DNA of 64,000 bases from Arcuatula senhousia (Eukaryota; Mollusca; Bivalvia; Mytilida; Mytilidae). Of this stretch, positions 33,834 to 45,690 are shown in pieces (position 1 is the first letter of the stretch; each line of letters opens with the position of its first letter). Position numbers and translations under genes: made by a program. The stretch lies in NCBI GenBank assembly GCA_963971305.1, contig OZ020317.1, positions 19,734,001 to 19,798,000 of the forward strand, in the 5' to 3' direction. Below the pieces are notes generated by a model. That model did no database searches, had not been told where the DNA came from, and saw only the letters and a program-made list of their open reading frames with translations.

Positions 33834-34565
33834 ACGTTTTTACTATTGTCATTTTTAAGCATTATAGCGATCAAGCGTGTCGGTTTTGTGTGATGACACT
33901 TCACTAAATCATTATTGCTTGAAGTGTTGTGTCGGATTTAAAATCGATACGTTTGATTTTTTTACATCAGTCGATTGATGATTCTCAGCTAGCTGTCAGT
34001 AACAGCGAGTGTTCTATAGAGAGTTCCTTTACCGTCCTTTTGTTTGTTCTTGTTTTTTGTCTTAGGTTCTCTCTAGTAGAATTGGACTTTGATCGATTTG
34101 ATTTTTATTGTGTGTTTAGTTTTTGTGCTTTGTCTAGGAATATTGATAGGGGGAAGGTTGGGCCCAAAAAACTAGTTTAACCCCGCCACATATTACATGT
34201 GCCTGTCCTAAGCCAGGAATCCTTGACAAAGCGTTCGTTTGTACTTGTCTTTTTGATGTTTTCTGTTCCTTGTTTAAGAAGGGGGTCTATCTGTGACTAT
34301 TTCAGGGCTGGATTTGAATTATATGCATCTTATTAAGACCATGGGCCAATTGCATAACCGCGAGCATTGCCAAATGGCCTCGTTGAAGGCTGCTGGCGGT
34401 TGTCCATTGTGGTGTTTCTAAATTGCCGTTTAATTGTGGGCTGTGTCGCATACACTTATTCCACATCTCTTTATTTTCTACTATTTGATTTAATAATTAC
34501 TGCAGACTTTTTAAGAGACTTGATTTGTCTATGCAGTTGTAAAAATGATGTGTTACTAAATTAAA
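33834..34565 (+). repeat. Naiad-2 3' region / terminal repeat
   Basis: It directly follows the RT stop. It contains a small hairpin at about 33889-33932 (CACTTCA/TGAAGTG, ATGA at its 5' base, AAA in the loop) and then the widely dispersed segment. A short open frame at 33929-34180 is not conserved in the other copies seen here. Confidence 0.65.
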
Positions 34566-35330
34566 ATGTGTCTGTAAGGAACAGGATCTTTCATGCACAT
34601 TCGTCTTTGTCAAAATTGTGAAAAACTGTCGCTATTACCAAACTGTTGTTGCAACTGATGCAGTTGAGGTGCCTGAAGAATCAGATTATCTAAAGTTATG
34701 TTATTTCAAACCATACCAGGGATAATTGCCGTACTTGACACATTAATGTAGTCAGATATATATACGTGTACGAAGACAATAGCATAGATTGATGTGTGCT
34801 GCATGTTCAAAATTTCTTAAATGTGGAAAAGGAGTGTAAACCATTTGTACAACACGTGAATAGTGAAATAAACCCTAATTATACTTAATTTTATGCTATC
34901 CTATTTTGTTTTGACATCCTGAATGGAATATTTCAAAAAATATCCCAATGTTTATTCGATTTTTATTTTTATGCAACTTGACCTGTGACGGAAACTCGAT
35001 CAGATCTCAAAGTACGTGAATAAAAATCCGTAAAAGCATTTGCCATAGTGAAGCTGGGTAACACAGCTAATCATGTGAACAAAAACAAAACCAAAAATGT
35101 CAATAAAATGTAGATAAAAAACTATGTTTGTAATAAAAAACAATCTTTTTTACATACAATTTTAGCAGACCGGATGTGGCGTCTGTGTGTGTCGTTTGAA
35201 ACGTTTTTTTTTTCTTGTAATAGCTTTATAGTTCTTTATATTAAGCGTTTTTGGTGTTGCTTTCATTTTGTTTTCCCTATTTTAAGATTTTAACGCGTTT
35301 TAACTATTCTGTACTTCATGGAGCGTTTTC
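34566..35330. other. No gene recognised
   Basis: AT-rich flank between Naiad-2 and dispersed repeats, with no supportable features. Confidence 0.45.
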
Positions 35331-35334
35331 CACT

Positions 35335-35495
35335 CATGACCTTTGACCATGATTTTTTACATGATGGCACCAGATATTATGGCGACGACATTCATTTACT
35401 GAATGATATTGCTTTTCAAACAGCTTTTCAAAATCCATGTGACAGATGGGTCATTTAAATTTTTAAAAATTGACATTCCATCACTCTACTAAAAA
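35335..35495 (-). repeat. Dispersed repeat R2, copy 2
   Basis: This is the inverse of 28860-29040, with 'gatggcaccaga', 'gtgacagatgggtcatttaa' and 'catcactctac'. Confidence 0.5.
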
Positions 35496-35835
35496 TAGGA
35501 CATAAATTTAAAGGCTTTCAAGAGAATGATTTGTGTAATGACCGAACCCTCAGATAGCCATTGAAGAAGGAACATGGTTTAACCCACCATTTCCTTTAAA
35601 ATTCCTGTACCAATACAGAACCATAGTGATATTTAATTTCACCGATTTGTCTTTTCTCAAGAACATTTTAGAATGATCCTACAATTTCGTTAGATTTGTT
35701 TTTATGTCACTGTCATGTAATAGTGCAAAGAAGTCACTTCCAAACTTAAACTATAAGTAAAGATGCAGCTAAATTGCAATTAGCAATGCCTATTCAAGTC
35801 TTAAATAGGGTCAATTTTTATTACTTGGCGTCCGT

Positions 35836-36592
35836 TGTCGTCTGTCTTTTTTGTCGTCGTCGTCGTCTGTTAACATTTTTTTAAAAAAAATCTTCTCCTC
35901 TGAGATTACTATACATAATTTAATGAAACTTGGTATGATTGATCCTTAGGGTGCTCTGCATAAAAGTTGTGTTTCGATTTCCGATCCGTCACAAAACATG
36001 GCTGCTGTGGCTAAAAAAGACCAGGGGATCAGACTACTGTTTTTGGCTTGTTATTCAAAAAGTATAAGAGATAGATGAAATATGGTGCCACCTTATTGTA
36101 TCAAGATCAAAACTTCTCCAAAAGTCTCCATTAGGTCGAAGTTGTCAGATGACACCTCATAGGGGTTATGGCTCCTTAAGGGCGAAAATAGCATTTTTCA
36201 TGGTTTTGCCCTGTAGTATGAAAACTATTGCAGATACATGTAGTAGAAGCTGTTGCTTGCTTAAATGTTCAGCTCATTAAGCTCTATAAAAGTCTCCATA
36301 GGGTGGAAGTTGTCAGATAACCCTTTAAGGGTTTCAGCCCCTTAAATAACGTTTTTTCATGTTTTTGGCCTATGGAGTGAAACTATAGCAGGAAGAAAGA
36401 AGCTGTTGCTTGCTTAGACGTTCAGTTCATTTAGCTCTAATAAGTCTTCATTGGGTCGAAGTTGTCAGATAACCCCTTATAGAAATTACGACCCCTTAAA
36501 TATACTTTAATCATGCTTTTGGCCTATAGGATGAAAACTATAACAGATAAAAAAAAGCTGTTGCAAGTTTACTTTCCAAAACAATCCTCAAG
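35836..36592 (-). mobile_element. Pearl-like element, inverted, truncated
   Basis: It begins 'acttggcgtccgttgtcgtc' with a gtc microsatellite, then about four diverged core units with 'gttgtcagat.acccc' and 'gttgcttgcttaaatgttca'. It is cut off at 36592 by a Naiad-1 pseudo-LTR fragment. Confidence 0.7.
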
Positions 36593-36800
36593 TGAGCTCT
36601 AGGTTACTTCCGAAGCACTTAGGTTCACTCTTGTTTCGACTGGAGTTCGCGTTGCTGATTGATATTCAGTTATTATGTGTTTCTATTTTTTATAATGTTG
36701 TCTTTTTTTGTCCCGATCTTGTTGGTGTTTACTGGTTTTGTCTCTGCCCTTTCGGACTTTTGACATTCGGATACCCCATTGGTACTTTGCTTCTTTAATT
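36592..36800 (+). repeat. Solo Naiad-1 pseudo-LTR, 5'-truncated
   Basis: It runs from 'cttccgaagcacttaggttc' to 'ggtactttgcttc' and matches the right part of 9146-9443. It lies just downstream of gene A. Confidence 0.75.
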
Positions 36801-36957
36801 TTGATTAACGTCTCTGTGAGTGTACGGAGATGAACCAAACAAATGCTATAAATGTTATAAGTTTTTTATTTGCACAATTTTTATCGCTATCGTTCAAACA
36901 TTATACAAAACAAAGTTCTCAATGTAGTCAATGTCTTCAATATCACCACATTGAATA

Positions 36958-39900
36958 TTAAGGCATCATGCCTCTGTTGCCCATATTACCCATGCCCATG
37001 TTGCCCATATTACCCCTGCCCATGTTGCCGTTCATGCCTCTGCCGCCGCCCATGTTGCCGCCCATCCTGTAAAAAAAATCATTTATTGAATTAAACATAC
37101 AATTCAATAAGACTGATTTCATTGAATGAAACCAAAGATAATAAACGCATGATTAATTTGGAAATTACGCAACAATTGATTGAGTAATTCGCATGATCCC
37201 ATGGGACAATACATTACACATCAATTGAATGATACACATGACTCCATTTCATTTTACATAACATGACAATTAATTGAATGGTACACATTATTCCATAGGA
37301 TAATATATACATGAACGTGTAACAATAATTTACGGTTTTTTCAGAAACACATTCAGTCATAAAAAATCTATACAATCCTCATAAGGGTAAAGGTCGATAG
37401 ATGGCCGAGACTGAAGGGGGAGACATATTATTTTTGGGTCAATTCTTTTATTTCGTTTTTTTTTCTTATTTTTCTTCTTCTCATACAAAGCGTGTCCGGG
37501 GCATAACTGTTTTGTTCTTTGACATAGGGCTTAGATATTTAATTTGACATGTGGATGTATCAGCATTAGACGATGTGTCGCGTAACAAAATGACTTTCAT
37601 ATGACATTGACCTTTTCCCTGAGGATCAAATTAATGCTTATTATGCAAATAAAACTTGTCTGGGCCAAATAATTTTTTTTTATTCCTTTGACATGTGTCA
37701 TTGACTACCTTAATGACCTTGACCTGTGACTTCAAAGTCCATTTAATACTATTTTACATGCAAAACCTTCTAGGCCATAACTTTTTTATCCTTTGACATA
37801 GGGCTTTAGAATGTAGATGTATCATTATTTAACAATTCGTTATAAAATGTATGTTATGGACTTCGACCTCAAGGTTGAACTTGAGTTGTTTTGGCAAATT
37901 GAAATAAGGAAGGGGGGTGTACTAAAACAGTTTTCCCTAGTTTGATTTATTAGCACTGATGTTAATGTGTATCAAAACACTTGATAAGTTTAAACATTTT
38001 CTTCTTTTAGATGTACTTTGTTGAAAGAAGAGAATCATTTTACGATTTTATTTTCTTCTGAATAAATGATAAGTTAAGCCTGTATTAACGAAAAAATGTT
38101 TTTAAATCCTTTCTTTTTAATCAGTCTAAAAATTATTTCCCTAATTTTCTAATACTTTCATAAGATTTAAAAGCCCGCTAAAATACCTACATGTACATGT
38201 CTACTTGTATACTTTTATTCCGGCCTAATTACTATTTTTAATTATTATATTGCAAAATTACACCCATAAGGGTCAAGCAATACATCGAGTAACAAACGTA
38301 CAACATATAAACAGTTTCAATAACACTTTAACTTGCAATTTGCAAAATGCTTATCCCTATGCTTTTGCCCCTATGTACAAATAAAGGTGTGCTCATAAAA
38401 GTTCTACTGAAAATCTTAAAAGAGTCTAAAAACTCCACCCCTTTCCCACTTACAAACAAACAATGAAATAAAATGCATAGTCTTGAAATTATGTTAAGTT
38501 ATTTTAAGTTTTTAAGACATTACCGGAGCAATGAAAACTGTCAATTACATTGTGTTTTAATGTTTAAGCACACTTCATAAATCTACATTGATAATAGAAT
38601 TAAATTAGACAAGGTCCATTTCATAACTGAATTGGGAGCCTGCGATTTAAAAAAAAGGCGAAGATATTTTTTATGGTTCTCAAGTGTCAAAAATTTGAAA
38701 GAGCAACGAATAAAAACCCCAATAAAAACACAAAACTGAAAAAAAAACAACAACCGAACAGAAATCAAATAATTCGCTGTTTAAAGTAAGCCTACAAATT
38801 CCAAGGCTAGTTGAATACCAGCCTATACATTCAATCTATCTATCAACAGAGGGGGCGTCTATCAACATTGACCTCTATACTATCGCGCTAAGGATTGTGT
38901 GAAATTTGTCAACGTTATTCAATCCCAAAATTAAAATGACAACAAAGTTACAGACAATAAATTTTGCTAAGCCTGACGCGCGTTTCGTCTATTCAAGACT
39001 CATCAGAAACGCTCTACCAAAACTATTGAAAATGCCAAACACTATATGATAATAAAGAGCATAAAACAGTAAAACCAAAAATACGAAACATGGGTACCAA
39101 ATAATTACTAAGATAATCAACCTATGTCTTGGGTAGGAAGAATCGGGTTTAGACAATTTTGAAATTTGAACGGATAATTTAAAGCTTTGATGGGGGAAAT
39201 TTTCCATAATCGTTAGCGCGAAAGCATAGAAGTCAGTGTTGATCGACGCTCCCTCTGGTGATAGATCGCCTATTTATAGCTGTATACTTACATGGACGCT
39301 CCCTCTGTTGATAGATCGCCTATTTACAGCTGTATACTTACATCGACGCTCCCTCTGGTGATAGATCGTCTATTTATAGCTTGATACTTACATGCCCATC
39401 ATGCCCATCATGCCCATGCCCATGCCCATGCTGATGCCCACGGCAGCGGCTGTTCCCGTGCCCATATTGTTGTTGTTGTTGTTGTTATTGTTTATCTGCA
39501 TGATCAGTTGCGAGATGATAGGTAAAATGATAAACAAGGCGATAAGTGTCCCTAAAACAAATGTAGAAAGAAATAAGCAAGGCCTGAAACATAGATAGAA
39601 AAATAACAACGGGGTAAAAATTCCATAGACCGATTTTCCTACTCTACAATTTGCAATGATGGTCTCAAAAATGACATTGTCCAACTTAACCAGGTATTAC
39701 ATGTTGCGAAAAAACCATTTTGTTACCGAATGAAAAGGATACGATTTTTCATTTTTGTTTTCAGTTTTGACAAAGAAAACAGTTTTTCAGCGCCTCAAGT
39801 TATTGCACATATTTTTATCTTTCATTTCAAATGCAACAACCGAGGACTACTGTTTCATTCCGATAAACAACGTAAAAATGCTTTAATTTTGTTATTGTAC

Positions 39901-40175
39901 GGAACAAATTAACAGATCAGGATAACACTTCAATGTCCCTCTTGAAAATAAAATAATTGTTGCCCTAATATTAGTGGTACAATGAACAAACCTAAACCAG
40001 AAAATCCTCCTGTTGTTCCGACAGGGGCTGGATCATACAAAATCACTTCATCGATAGTCTCCCTGTCGTACTCATCATAATAACTATAATATGGATTTAG
40101 TACATTAACACCAGGGTATACCAAACCGTTACATCGGAGCACCAATAGGAGCAAACACAAGGGTAGTGAAGACAT
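36958..40175 (-). CDS. Gene A: secreted Asp/Tyr, Asn and Gly/Met-rich low-complexity protein, 3 coding exons
   Basis: Coding exons are 40175-39992, 39551-39392 and 37066-36958. Donors are TAG|GTTTGT (39991) and AT|GTAAGTATC (39391). Acceptors are tttgttttag (39552) and tttttacag (37067). The joined frame is open and gives 150 residues ending TAA 36960-36958. The order is a signal peptide (about 1-17, with LCLLLLVLRC), an acidic Tyr-rich segment (YYSYYDEYDRET), a hydrophobic stretch (TLIALFIILPIISQLIM), Asn9, an Ala/Gly/Met tract (MGMGMGMMGMMG) and a Gly/Asn/Met/Arg tail with GNMG repeats. An acceptor at 40181 just before the ATG shows an upstream non-coding exon. A poly(A) signal lies near 36868. 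Its 3' UTR ('gtagtcaatgtctt', 'cacattgaa.attaagg') matches that of gene B. Function unknown; extracellular structural role inferred. Confidence 0.78.
37380..37900. repeat. Diverged tandem repeat in intron 2 of gene A
   Basis: 'ctttgacatagggctt', 'ggccataactttttt' and 'tgtagatgtatca' recur near 37516, 37675 and 37791. Confidence 0.5.
38933..39195 (-). mobile_element. Retrozyme-like hammerhead repeat, copy 3
   Basis: This is an inverted match to 12108-12393, from 'aaatgacaacaaagtt' to 'ttaaagctttgat'. It sits in intron 2 of gene A in the same orientation as the gene. Confidence 0.75.
38968..39020 (-). ncRNA. Hammerhead ribozyme, type I minimal, copy 3
   Basis: On the minus strand CTGATGA, GTCT-TGAAT-AGAC, GAAA, ACG/CGT and GTC are all intact. 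Stem I (GCGTTT with AGGCTT) has one mismatch and two wobble pairs. In the gene A transcript it would lie about 370 nt downstream of the first exon-2 donor, in the sense orientation. Confidence 0.78.
39245..39394 (-). repeat. Three 50-bp tandem units, each with a splice donor
   Basis: The units start at 39245, 39295 and 39345 ('gacgctccctctg' to 'atacttacat'). On the gene strand each holds ATGTAAGTAT, giving GT at 39391, 39341 and 39291. The first is the donor used in the gene A model. The others follow within the intron. Confidence 0.9.
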
Positions 40176-40309
40176 TGGCCCTAAAAAACAAAAAAAAATA
40201 ATTTAATTTATATAGAGTAGCTTTTAATATTGAAGCCATTATTTTTTTTATCAAAATGGATGAAAACACCAAGGAGTTTTTTTTTTTAATGCATGTGGTT
40301 TTTATCATG

Positions 40310-40520
40310 GGGCTGCCTTTTGTTTTCTTTAATGCACACTTTTGTGTTCATTTCGGTCCGATTGCAGAACTTCGAGCAGTGCCTACTGACCTCCTTGAAG
40401 GTTGCTGGCGGCTTTCCTTTGTGATTTTTTTCTAAATTACCTCTTGCTATGTCAGCTGTGTCGCGTACATTTATTTCGCGTTTTATTATTTCTTATAATT
40501 TCATTTAAATGTTTTTTTCC
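40310..40520 (+). repeat. Naiad-2 terminal-repeat fragment
   Basis: 'ccttgaaggttgctggcgg', 'gtgtcgcgtacatttattt' match 34380-34470 and 63760-63850. It lies immediately upstream of the coding part of gene A, on the opposite strand. Confidence 0.6.
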
Positions 40521-42340
40521 TTGTTTTACATAATAATTGTTTATTGAAATGATAAATTTATGTAAAAATGGATGGACTTCCATTTTTTCTAATTCCTAAA
40601 GTTGTGTGTGAAAAATATTAAGAGGAAAGAGATCAGAACAATTAAGGGGACATAACTTGTTTTACATCATTTGTGCATTTAAGTAGGTCACAATTATTTT
40701 ATTTAGGAAATATTTAGATACGAACTCCTGAAACTTCTTCAACTATGTCCAATGAACATATTTTAATGTTAAGCTGTATTTTTATTCTTCTCTGAGTTCA
40801 TATTGCAGTAGATTTCGAAGAAATTAACGAAAAAAATATGCAATTTATGTTACTAGAATTTTGCAAAAGATACCTTAATTAAAACTTTATCTGATAGTCG
40901 CATTGGCATTTTTGTACGACTGAACGTTAGATTAAAAATGTAGTAGGAAGAAGGTGAAAATTAAAAAAAAAACATGATTAAGGCAGAAATTTTCTTATTT
41001 CTTTTTACGACACCGCTGTCTCCGTGAGAGACTCTTAGCCCAAGGTTACAAGAAGAAAAGTCTCATACGGTCCCTTAAAAAAAGCTTCCTTCATCCTAAT
41101 GTCATCCTTTATGAAGTTTAAAAAAATCCTTAAGTGGCTTAAAAATTGAAATATGTTGAAAAACTGTAAAAACCTGCAATTTCTAAGTGGTTTTTGGCAT
41201 ATCTAACTATGAGCCTTACTGGGTACCACTACAATGATTTGAGTAAATGGTCCTTCCTAATACAGAAACTAGCCATAAAGATATCTTTGTGGTACTCTGT
41301 GTGGCTCATAGAAATCAAAATACTAAAAACTACTTAAAATTTGCACGATTTCAACCGTTTTTCACAAAAAATGCCATTTGTGCAGAATTTAAAAAAAACG
41401 TCACTCTGACGTTATCAAAAAGATTTTGTGAAAATTACAGCTATTTTACTATTCCTTGTTCATTTCAGAACTGATCAAAAATAGTTACACCTCATTTTAA
41501 TCATTTTAAAAATATGCCGAATTTGGGGTCCAAATTTAGCATCTATCATATCTTGTCCATTTTTATCGTCTTGAACTTTGTTGTCATTTTTATTTCACGG
41601 GTATTTAATTTCGCGTTTTCTGATCATAACCCGTATGCATTTCATATTTATTAATTCATTTTGTTGGTATTTTGTTTCGCAAAAAATGCCTGATCGCAAA
41701 ATCGGTGGAAATTATTACCACTCGTAAAAGTTCGTTTGCAGTATTTAAAATTTTATTTTCATCCTTTTTCAAGTTTTTCGTTGAAAATTACAAATACAAT
41801 GTACTAGAATTGACGTCAATTAAGCCATTTATCCTATATGTTTATTCCAGAATGAACCTTTCAACAGCTGCGTTCAAATCAAAATAGTTAGGCCAAGAAC
41901 AAAAGGTGTTGCAAAGACGTTCTCTATACAATAAGATCAAACAAGGGGCCAAAACCAGCTCTGGGGATTAAAAGGGAGAAACTGGTGAGTTAACCAATTC
42001 TAAATATAATCATCCGCAATAAATACAAAATCTTAGTTTGCTCATGCTGCTTAAATAGGTCAATGTAAAAATAACACTTTGTTCACTTTTTATTTTCATG
42101 ATCGACCACGAAAGCCACGAAAATTGGTACATAACCTTGCGCATGACAATGAAACCCAAATAATTGAATTTTCTCCACTCTACACAGTTTTTTACTGTAA
42201 TAAAGTATTATCCAAGAATTGAAACAAGAAACCTAACATTAATAATAACATGTCCATGTGGTATACACTTATTTTTGCGCAATTTTTCATGTTCGGATTT
42301 TATATGCCTTTATTATTCCAAAATGGTAACTTAAGATAAA
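40520..42340. other. No gene recognised
   Basis: AT-rich. It may be the 5' intron of gene A. A short hammerhead-repeat tail ('gaactttgttgtcattttta') lies at 41573-41596. Confidence 0.45.
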
Positions 42341-42357
42341 AGTATTATGTTACATAC

Positions 42358-42600
42358 CTTGTACGTACACACACCTTAGAAGCAGTTAGTAACACTCAAG
42401 GAGAATATGAGAGTCGACGTTTCTTATCGTTCCCAAAAATCCCTAGAAGGCAAAAGCATGAACTTGACGAATGGATCACGATGCATTCAAATATGGAAGC
42501 AAAGTGCGAACGGGTCGGTCACGTTGGGGTCTACGACCTTGTAGATTTTTTGTACCGGTACTTGATTGGTCGTTCAACAAAATGTAAATGCAAATAGGGA
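42358..42600 (-). other. Candidate 5' non-coding exon and promoter of gene A
   Basis: On the minus strand a GC-richer block ends in ACAAG|GTATGTAAC, a good donor (GT 42357-42356). A GACCAATCA (CCAAT-type) word lies near 42570. Gene A needs an upstream exon because an acceptor precedes its ATG. The link is inference from position and splice signals only. Confidence 0.3.
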
Positions 42601-43765
42601 ATCTTCAAGTCTTAATTAAGATTATTTAGATTAGGACAACTTAATTATAAATTATTCCTCTAGTCCAAAAGTAAAGGCGTATCATATATTTGGCTTACTT
42701 AATGTCGGGAACTTAAGCAATATTTTATTTTACTTATCTGTGTCTTAGTTTTGAGAAGAACAGAATCTTCAATCATGATTATTTATAAAAGAAAGGTAAA
42801 TAATTATTATAATTATAAGTTACAATTTTAGAAAAAGGTAAACGGAATCCATTTCGCTTGCGATACTATACTTTATTTGTTTACATTTTTTAGCCATACT
42901 CAATGACTATAAATGTAACAAAAATGTATAAAGATTATAGTTTTGGAATCTAAAAATATAATTCATAGAATTCATGTACAGTATGAGCTAATTCATCAAC
43001 ACCAAGAATTTAATAATATGAATCCCATAGAACGTAAAAATAAGTAAATTTAAATGGGGTTTTCATAATTTCAAGTGTTAAAAAATCTGTGAACAAATAT
43101 TAAAATTTGTTAAACAATCTCTTTATATCAGCCTAAAATCGGTGCATCACAGTTTACATTCATCGGTTCCCGCAGACCATAATTTGTTTTTAAGAAATTT
43201 AAGAAAATTCGATATCTACACGTATCAAACAAAATTCAAATTCTCTGATCTCTTATCATTGCGTATGACATTTAGCAAGACTAAAGTCTATATATAGAAT
43301 AACTTTTCTATAAAATGTAGAACATGCTGCGTACATGTGTACTACTAGAAATTAGTACTAAAATGTCAATTAACTACGCATTAGATTTGATAAGTTATAA
43401 CTCCGGTTAAAGTCTTTTTCTGTAAAATATAAGTTTTTATGACTCTTCAAGCTGTACAATTTTTTTTCTAAATTTTGTTTATTCCTTTTTATCTCTAGAG
43501 ATTCAATTGTAGATACTATTAGAACTAAACTTATCCTAAAATAAGTGTTAGAGTGTGATACATGTAATACATAAATTTCAATACCAATAACTAAAATCAG
43601 TAAATAAAATTGTGTTAAAAATATCCAAAAAAGTTAATAAAGGAACCGACCATTTTCCTCGAAAGGGGGTCCTAAAAATATTTTACATTTGACTTTTGAT
43701 GAAAAAAATATTTGAGATGAAGAGGTTGACAAAGCAAGTTCTGAAGCATTATTTCTGCTATATAA
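42600..43765. other. No gene recognised
   Basis: AT-rich DNA without recognisable features. Confidence 0.45.
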
Positions 43766-43769
43766 AAAA

Positions 43770-43890
43770 AATAATGAAAAAATTGTGTTTCTTCGTGCTG
43801 TTCTTGTTCGTGTTTACCGGTAATTCGTTGCCCTTTCGGACTTTTGACACTCGAAAGCACCATTGGTGCTTTTTTGCTTCTCTGTGCAAA
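43770..43890 (+). repeat. Naiad-1 pseudo-LTR fragment
   Basis: 'ccctttcggacttttgacac' and 'ctgttcttgttcgtgtttac' match the end of 9146-9443. It is diverged. Confidence 0.6.
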
Positions 43891-44082
43891 TGAACAATAG
43901 AACACACTTTTGATTTCCGTATTTTTACCTTCGGTTTACTTCTTTGCGATATATTTAAGAACAACTTGATTTCTTTTCACATTTCTATATAAAATTGGTT
44001 GAGCTTTTTGGACCAAAAGCTGATATCTTTTTTAATTTTTATTCTGTTTTTGTATTATTAATAAGATAAGATTAAGCACTAA

Positions 44083-44664
44083 AGGAGTAGAGCCACGAAG
44101 GCCCTAAATCGGCCCTGTATTTTCACTACCTTTTCAACTACTACTAGTTGTCAAAAATTTAACTAAAATATGTTAAAGTGTGAAATAACTTTTCATATCT
44201 GTAAAATTAAGCAAAATATTTACACCACAGGTTTAGCATTGAGACTATAAACAGGCCATAAATTTGAAAATTCCTCATTTTTTACACATTTTTACGGGTT
44301 TCTCTGTATATTGCATCAAAATTAGTATTGGTCACATTCCTAGACCGTCGTAATTTTTTAATAATTAATCTATAATATCGTAATACACATTGCTATCACA
44401 AAATAATATTGGTCAACAGGTGTGGCCCATTTCATTTTCATCAATTTTTACATGACAATCAAGTAAAACTGTTGCAAATTGTAATTTTCCACAAACTAAT
44501 ATATTTTTAACCCAACTGCTCTCCTTGTTGATAAATAATTGAAGGAAAAAATATTGCAATTCATGAAATATAGAGACTAATGAACATTAATTCAGCAACT
44601 TCAAGCAGATATATCAAAGTTGAATTTTTGGGCCAAGTTTTGGGCCTTCGTGGCTCTACTCCTT
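44083..44664. mobile_element. MITE M1, intact copy
   Basis: The ends are AAGGAGTAGAGCCACGAAGG and the exact inverse. It is about 580 bp, non-coding, and serves as the empty-site reference for the T2 insertion at 18.36-22.25 kb. Confidence 0.88.
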
Positions 44665-44669
44665 TGCAT

Positions 44670-44770
44670 TTTTAATCTTTTGGGTAGAGTACACCCCTCT
44701 GATCAGTCTTGATTATTCGTAACGCGCGTCAGGTGTAGCAATATGTGTTGTCTAGAACTATTTGGAATCT
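44670..44770 (+). repeat. Degenerate hammerhead repeat, copy 4
   Basis: The core is mutated: CTGATCA instead of CTGATGA and GTAA instead of GAAA. 'aacgcgcgtcaggtgtagca' and 'tgtctagaact' remain. It starts right beside the M1 end. Related body sequence continues to about 44960. Confidence 0.65.
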
Positions 44771-45104
44771 TATTTTTATTTGATCAGGATTGAACATCTA
44801 TAATAGTTTAGTTAGCGCTAGTCATGCTTGTGGTGCAGTTTCAATATCCTGACGTAATACCGTTCTTGCATCAACACTTGTTGTTGAAGACATCAAAATA
44901 TCAAAACGCAAATGTTCACTTGAAACCAAATATTAAGGCTTAGTGAACATTAGGGTTTTCGGTTTCAAGTTTTGCAGTTCTGCTTATACTTGTTATAGTT
45001 ACCCATGAAAACATTGAATTTTCAGTCATAATTTTTTTCTTAGAAAAATTAATTGAATTTGTTGTAAAACCGGTTTAAATGAGTATGCACTATTTTAATA
45101 TGAA

Positions 45105-45690
45105 GTTAAGGTGGTTCGAGGGTATAAGCAAAATCCATCAGATTTTTGTTAAATTTTGCAGAATTAAACTTTTACAAACGAACATTGGAAAAATTGAAAG
45201 ATCCTTGGGGGTCACGGACCTTTCAACAGATTTATGACCTTGCGAAGTTGGTGACCTATAGTTCTGTTTTTCAATACATTATTGAGTAAAAAGAGTTATT
45301 TAGCATCAATGTGAACGGGAAACCATTAGATTTTAGTAATATTTCTCAAATGACAACACAAATGAACTATTTTTTTTAGCATGACAAAAAACTTTAGGTC
45401 ACGGACCTTCTTTTCTAGAAATATAAGAAAAACTTTTTTCCTACACGTTTCTATATAAAAATTTGCCACACAGTTTCCTGCCAATTATCTCCCCTGAACA
45501 TAGAACTTTTTAGAAAAAGTATAATTTCTAATTAAATATTTATGTTAAATTTGTTTCATTAATGAAATAAAGTAAAGAATTAAATTTTGCATCTCTAGCC
45601 TCATTTTAAGTCATTTTAATAGAAATCCAGACTAAACATTTGCAAGATCCCCAAAGAAGATGCTCGGTTTTATACTCCTGAACCACATTA
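45105..45690. mobile_element. MITE M2, copy 2
   Basis: The ends are TTAAGGTGGTTCGAGGGTAT and an imperfect inverse (ATACTCCTGAACCACATTA). It is homologous to 28205-28790. Non-coding. Confidence 0.65.

Larger units (their letters stand above)
31310..34565 (+). mobile_element. Naiad-2: Penelope-like retrotransposon, 5'-truncated in the endonuclease
   Basis: The element keeps the end of the endonuclease, the CxC linker, a full RT and its 3' region. The 3' region from about 34155 ('ggttgggccc', 'taagccaggaat', 'ggctgctggcgg') recurs at 40310-40520 and 63540-64000, so it is the terminal repeat of this family. It differs from the Naiad-1 repeat. No left terminal repeat is visible. Apart from the truncation the only interruption seen is one in-frame TGA at 32376. 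Confidence 0.85.

Noticed and set aside
33889..33932. Possible SECIS element in Naiad-2 3' region
   Set aside because: It has ATGA, a 7-bp stem and an AAA loop, but the 3' GA needed for the non-Watson-Crick quartet is missing next to the stem and the helix is short.
36870..37094. Plus-strand Cys-rich frame (CCPYYPCPCC), resembling a metallothionein-like or keratin-like peptide
   Set aside because: It is the antisense of the terminal Gly/Asn/Met exon of gene A, which has a good acceptor and a stop at the expected place.
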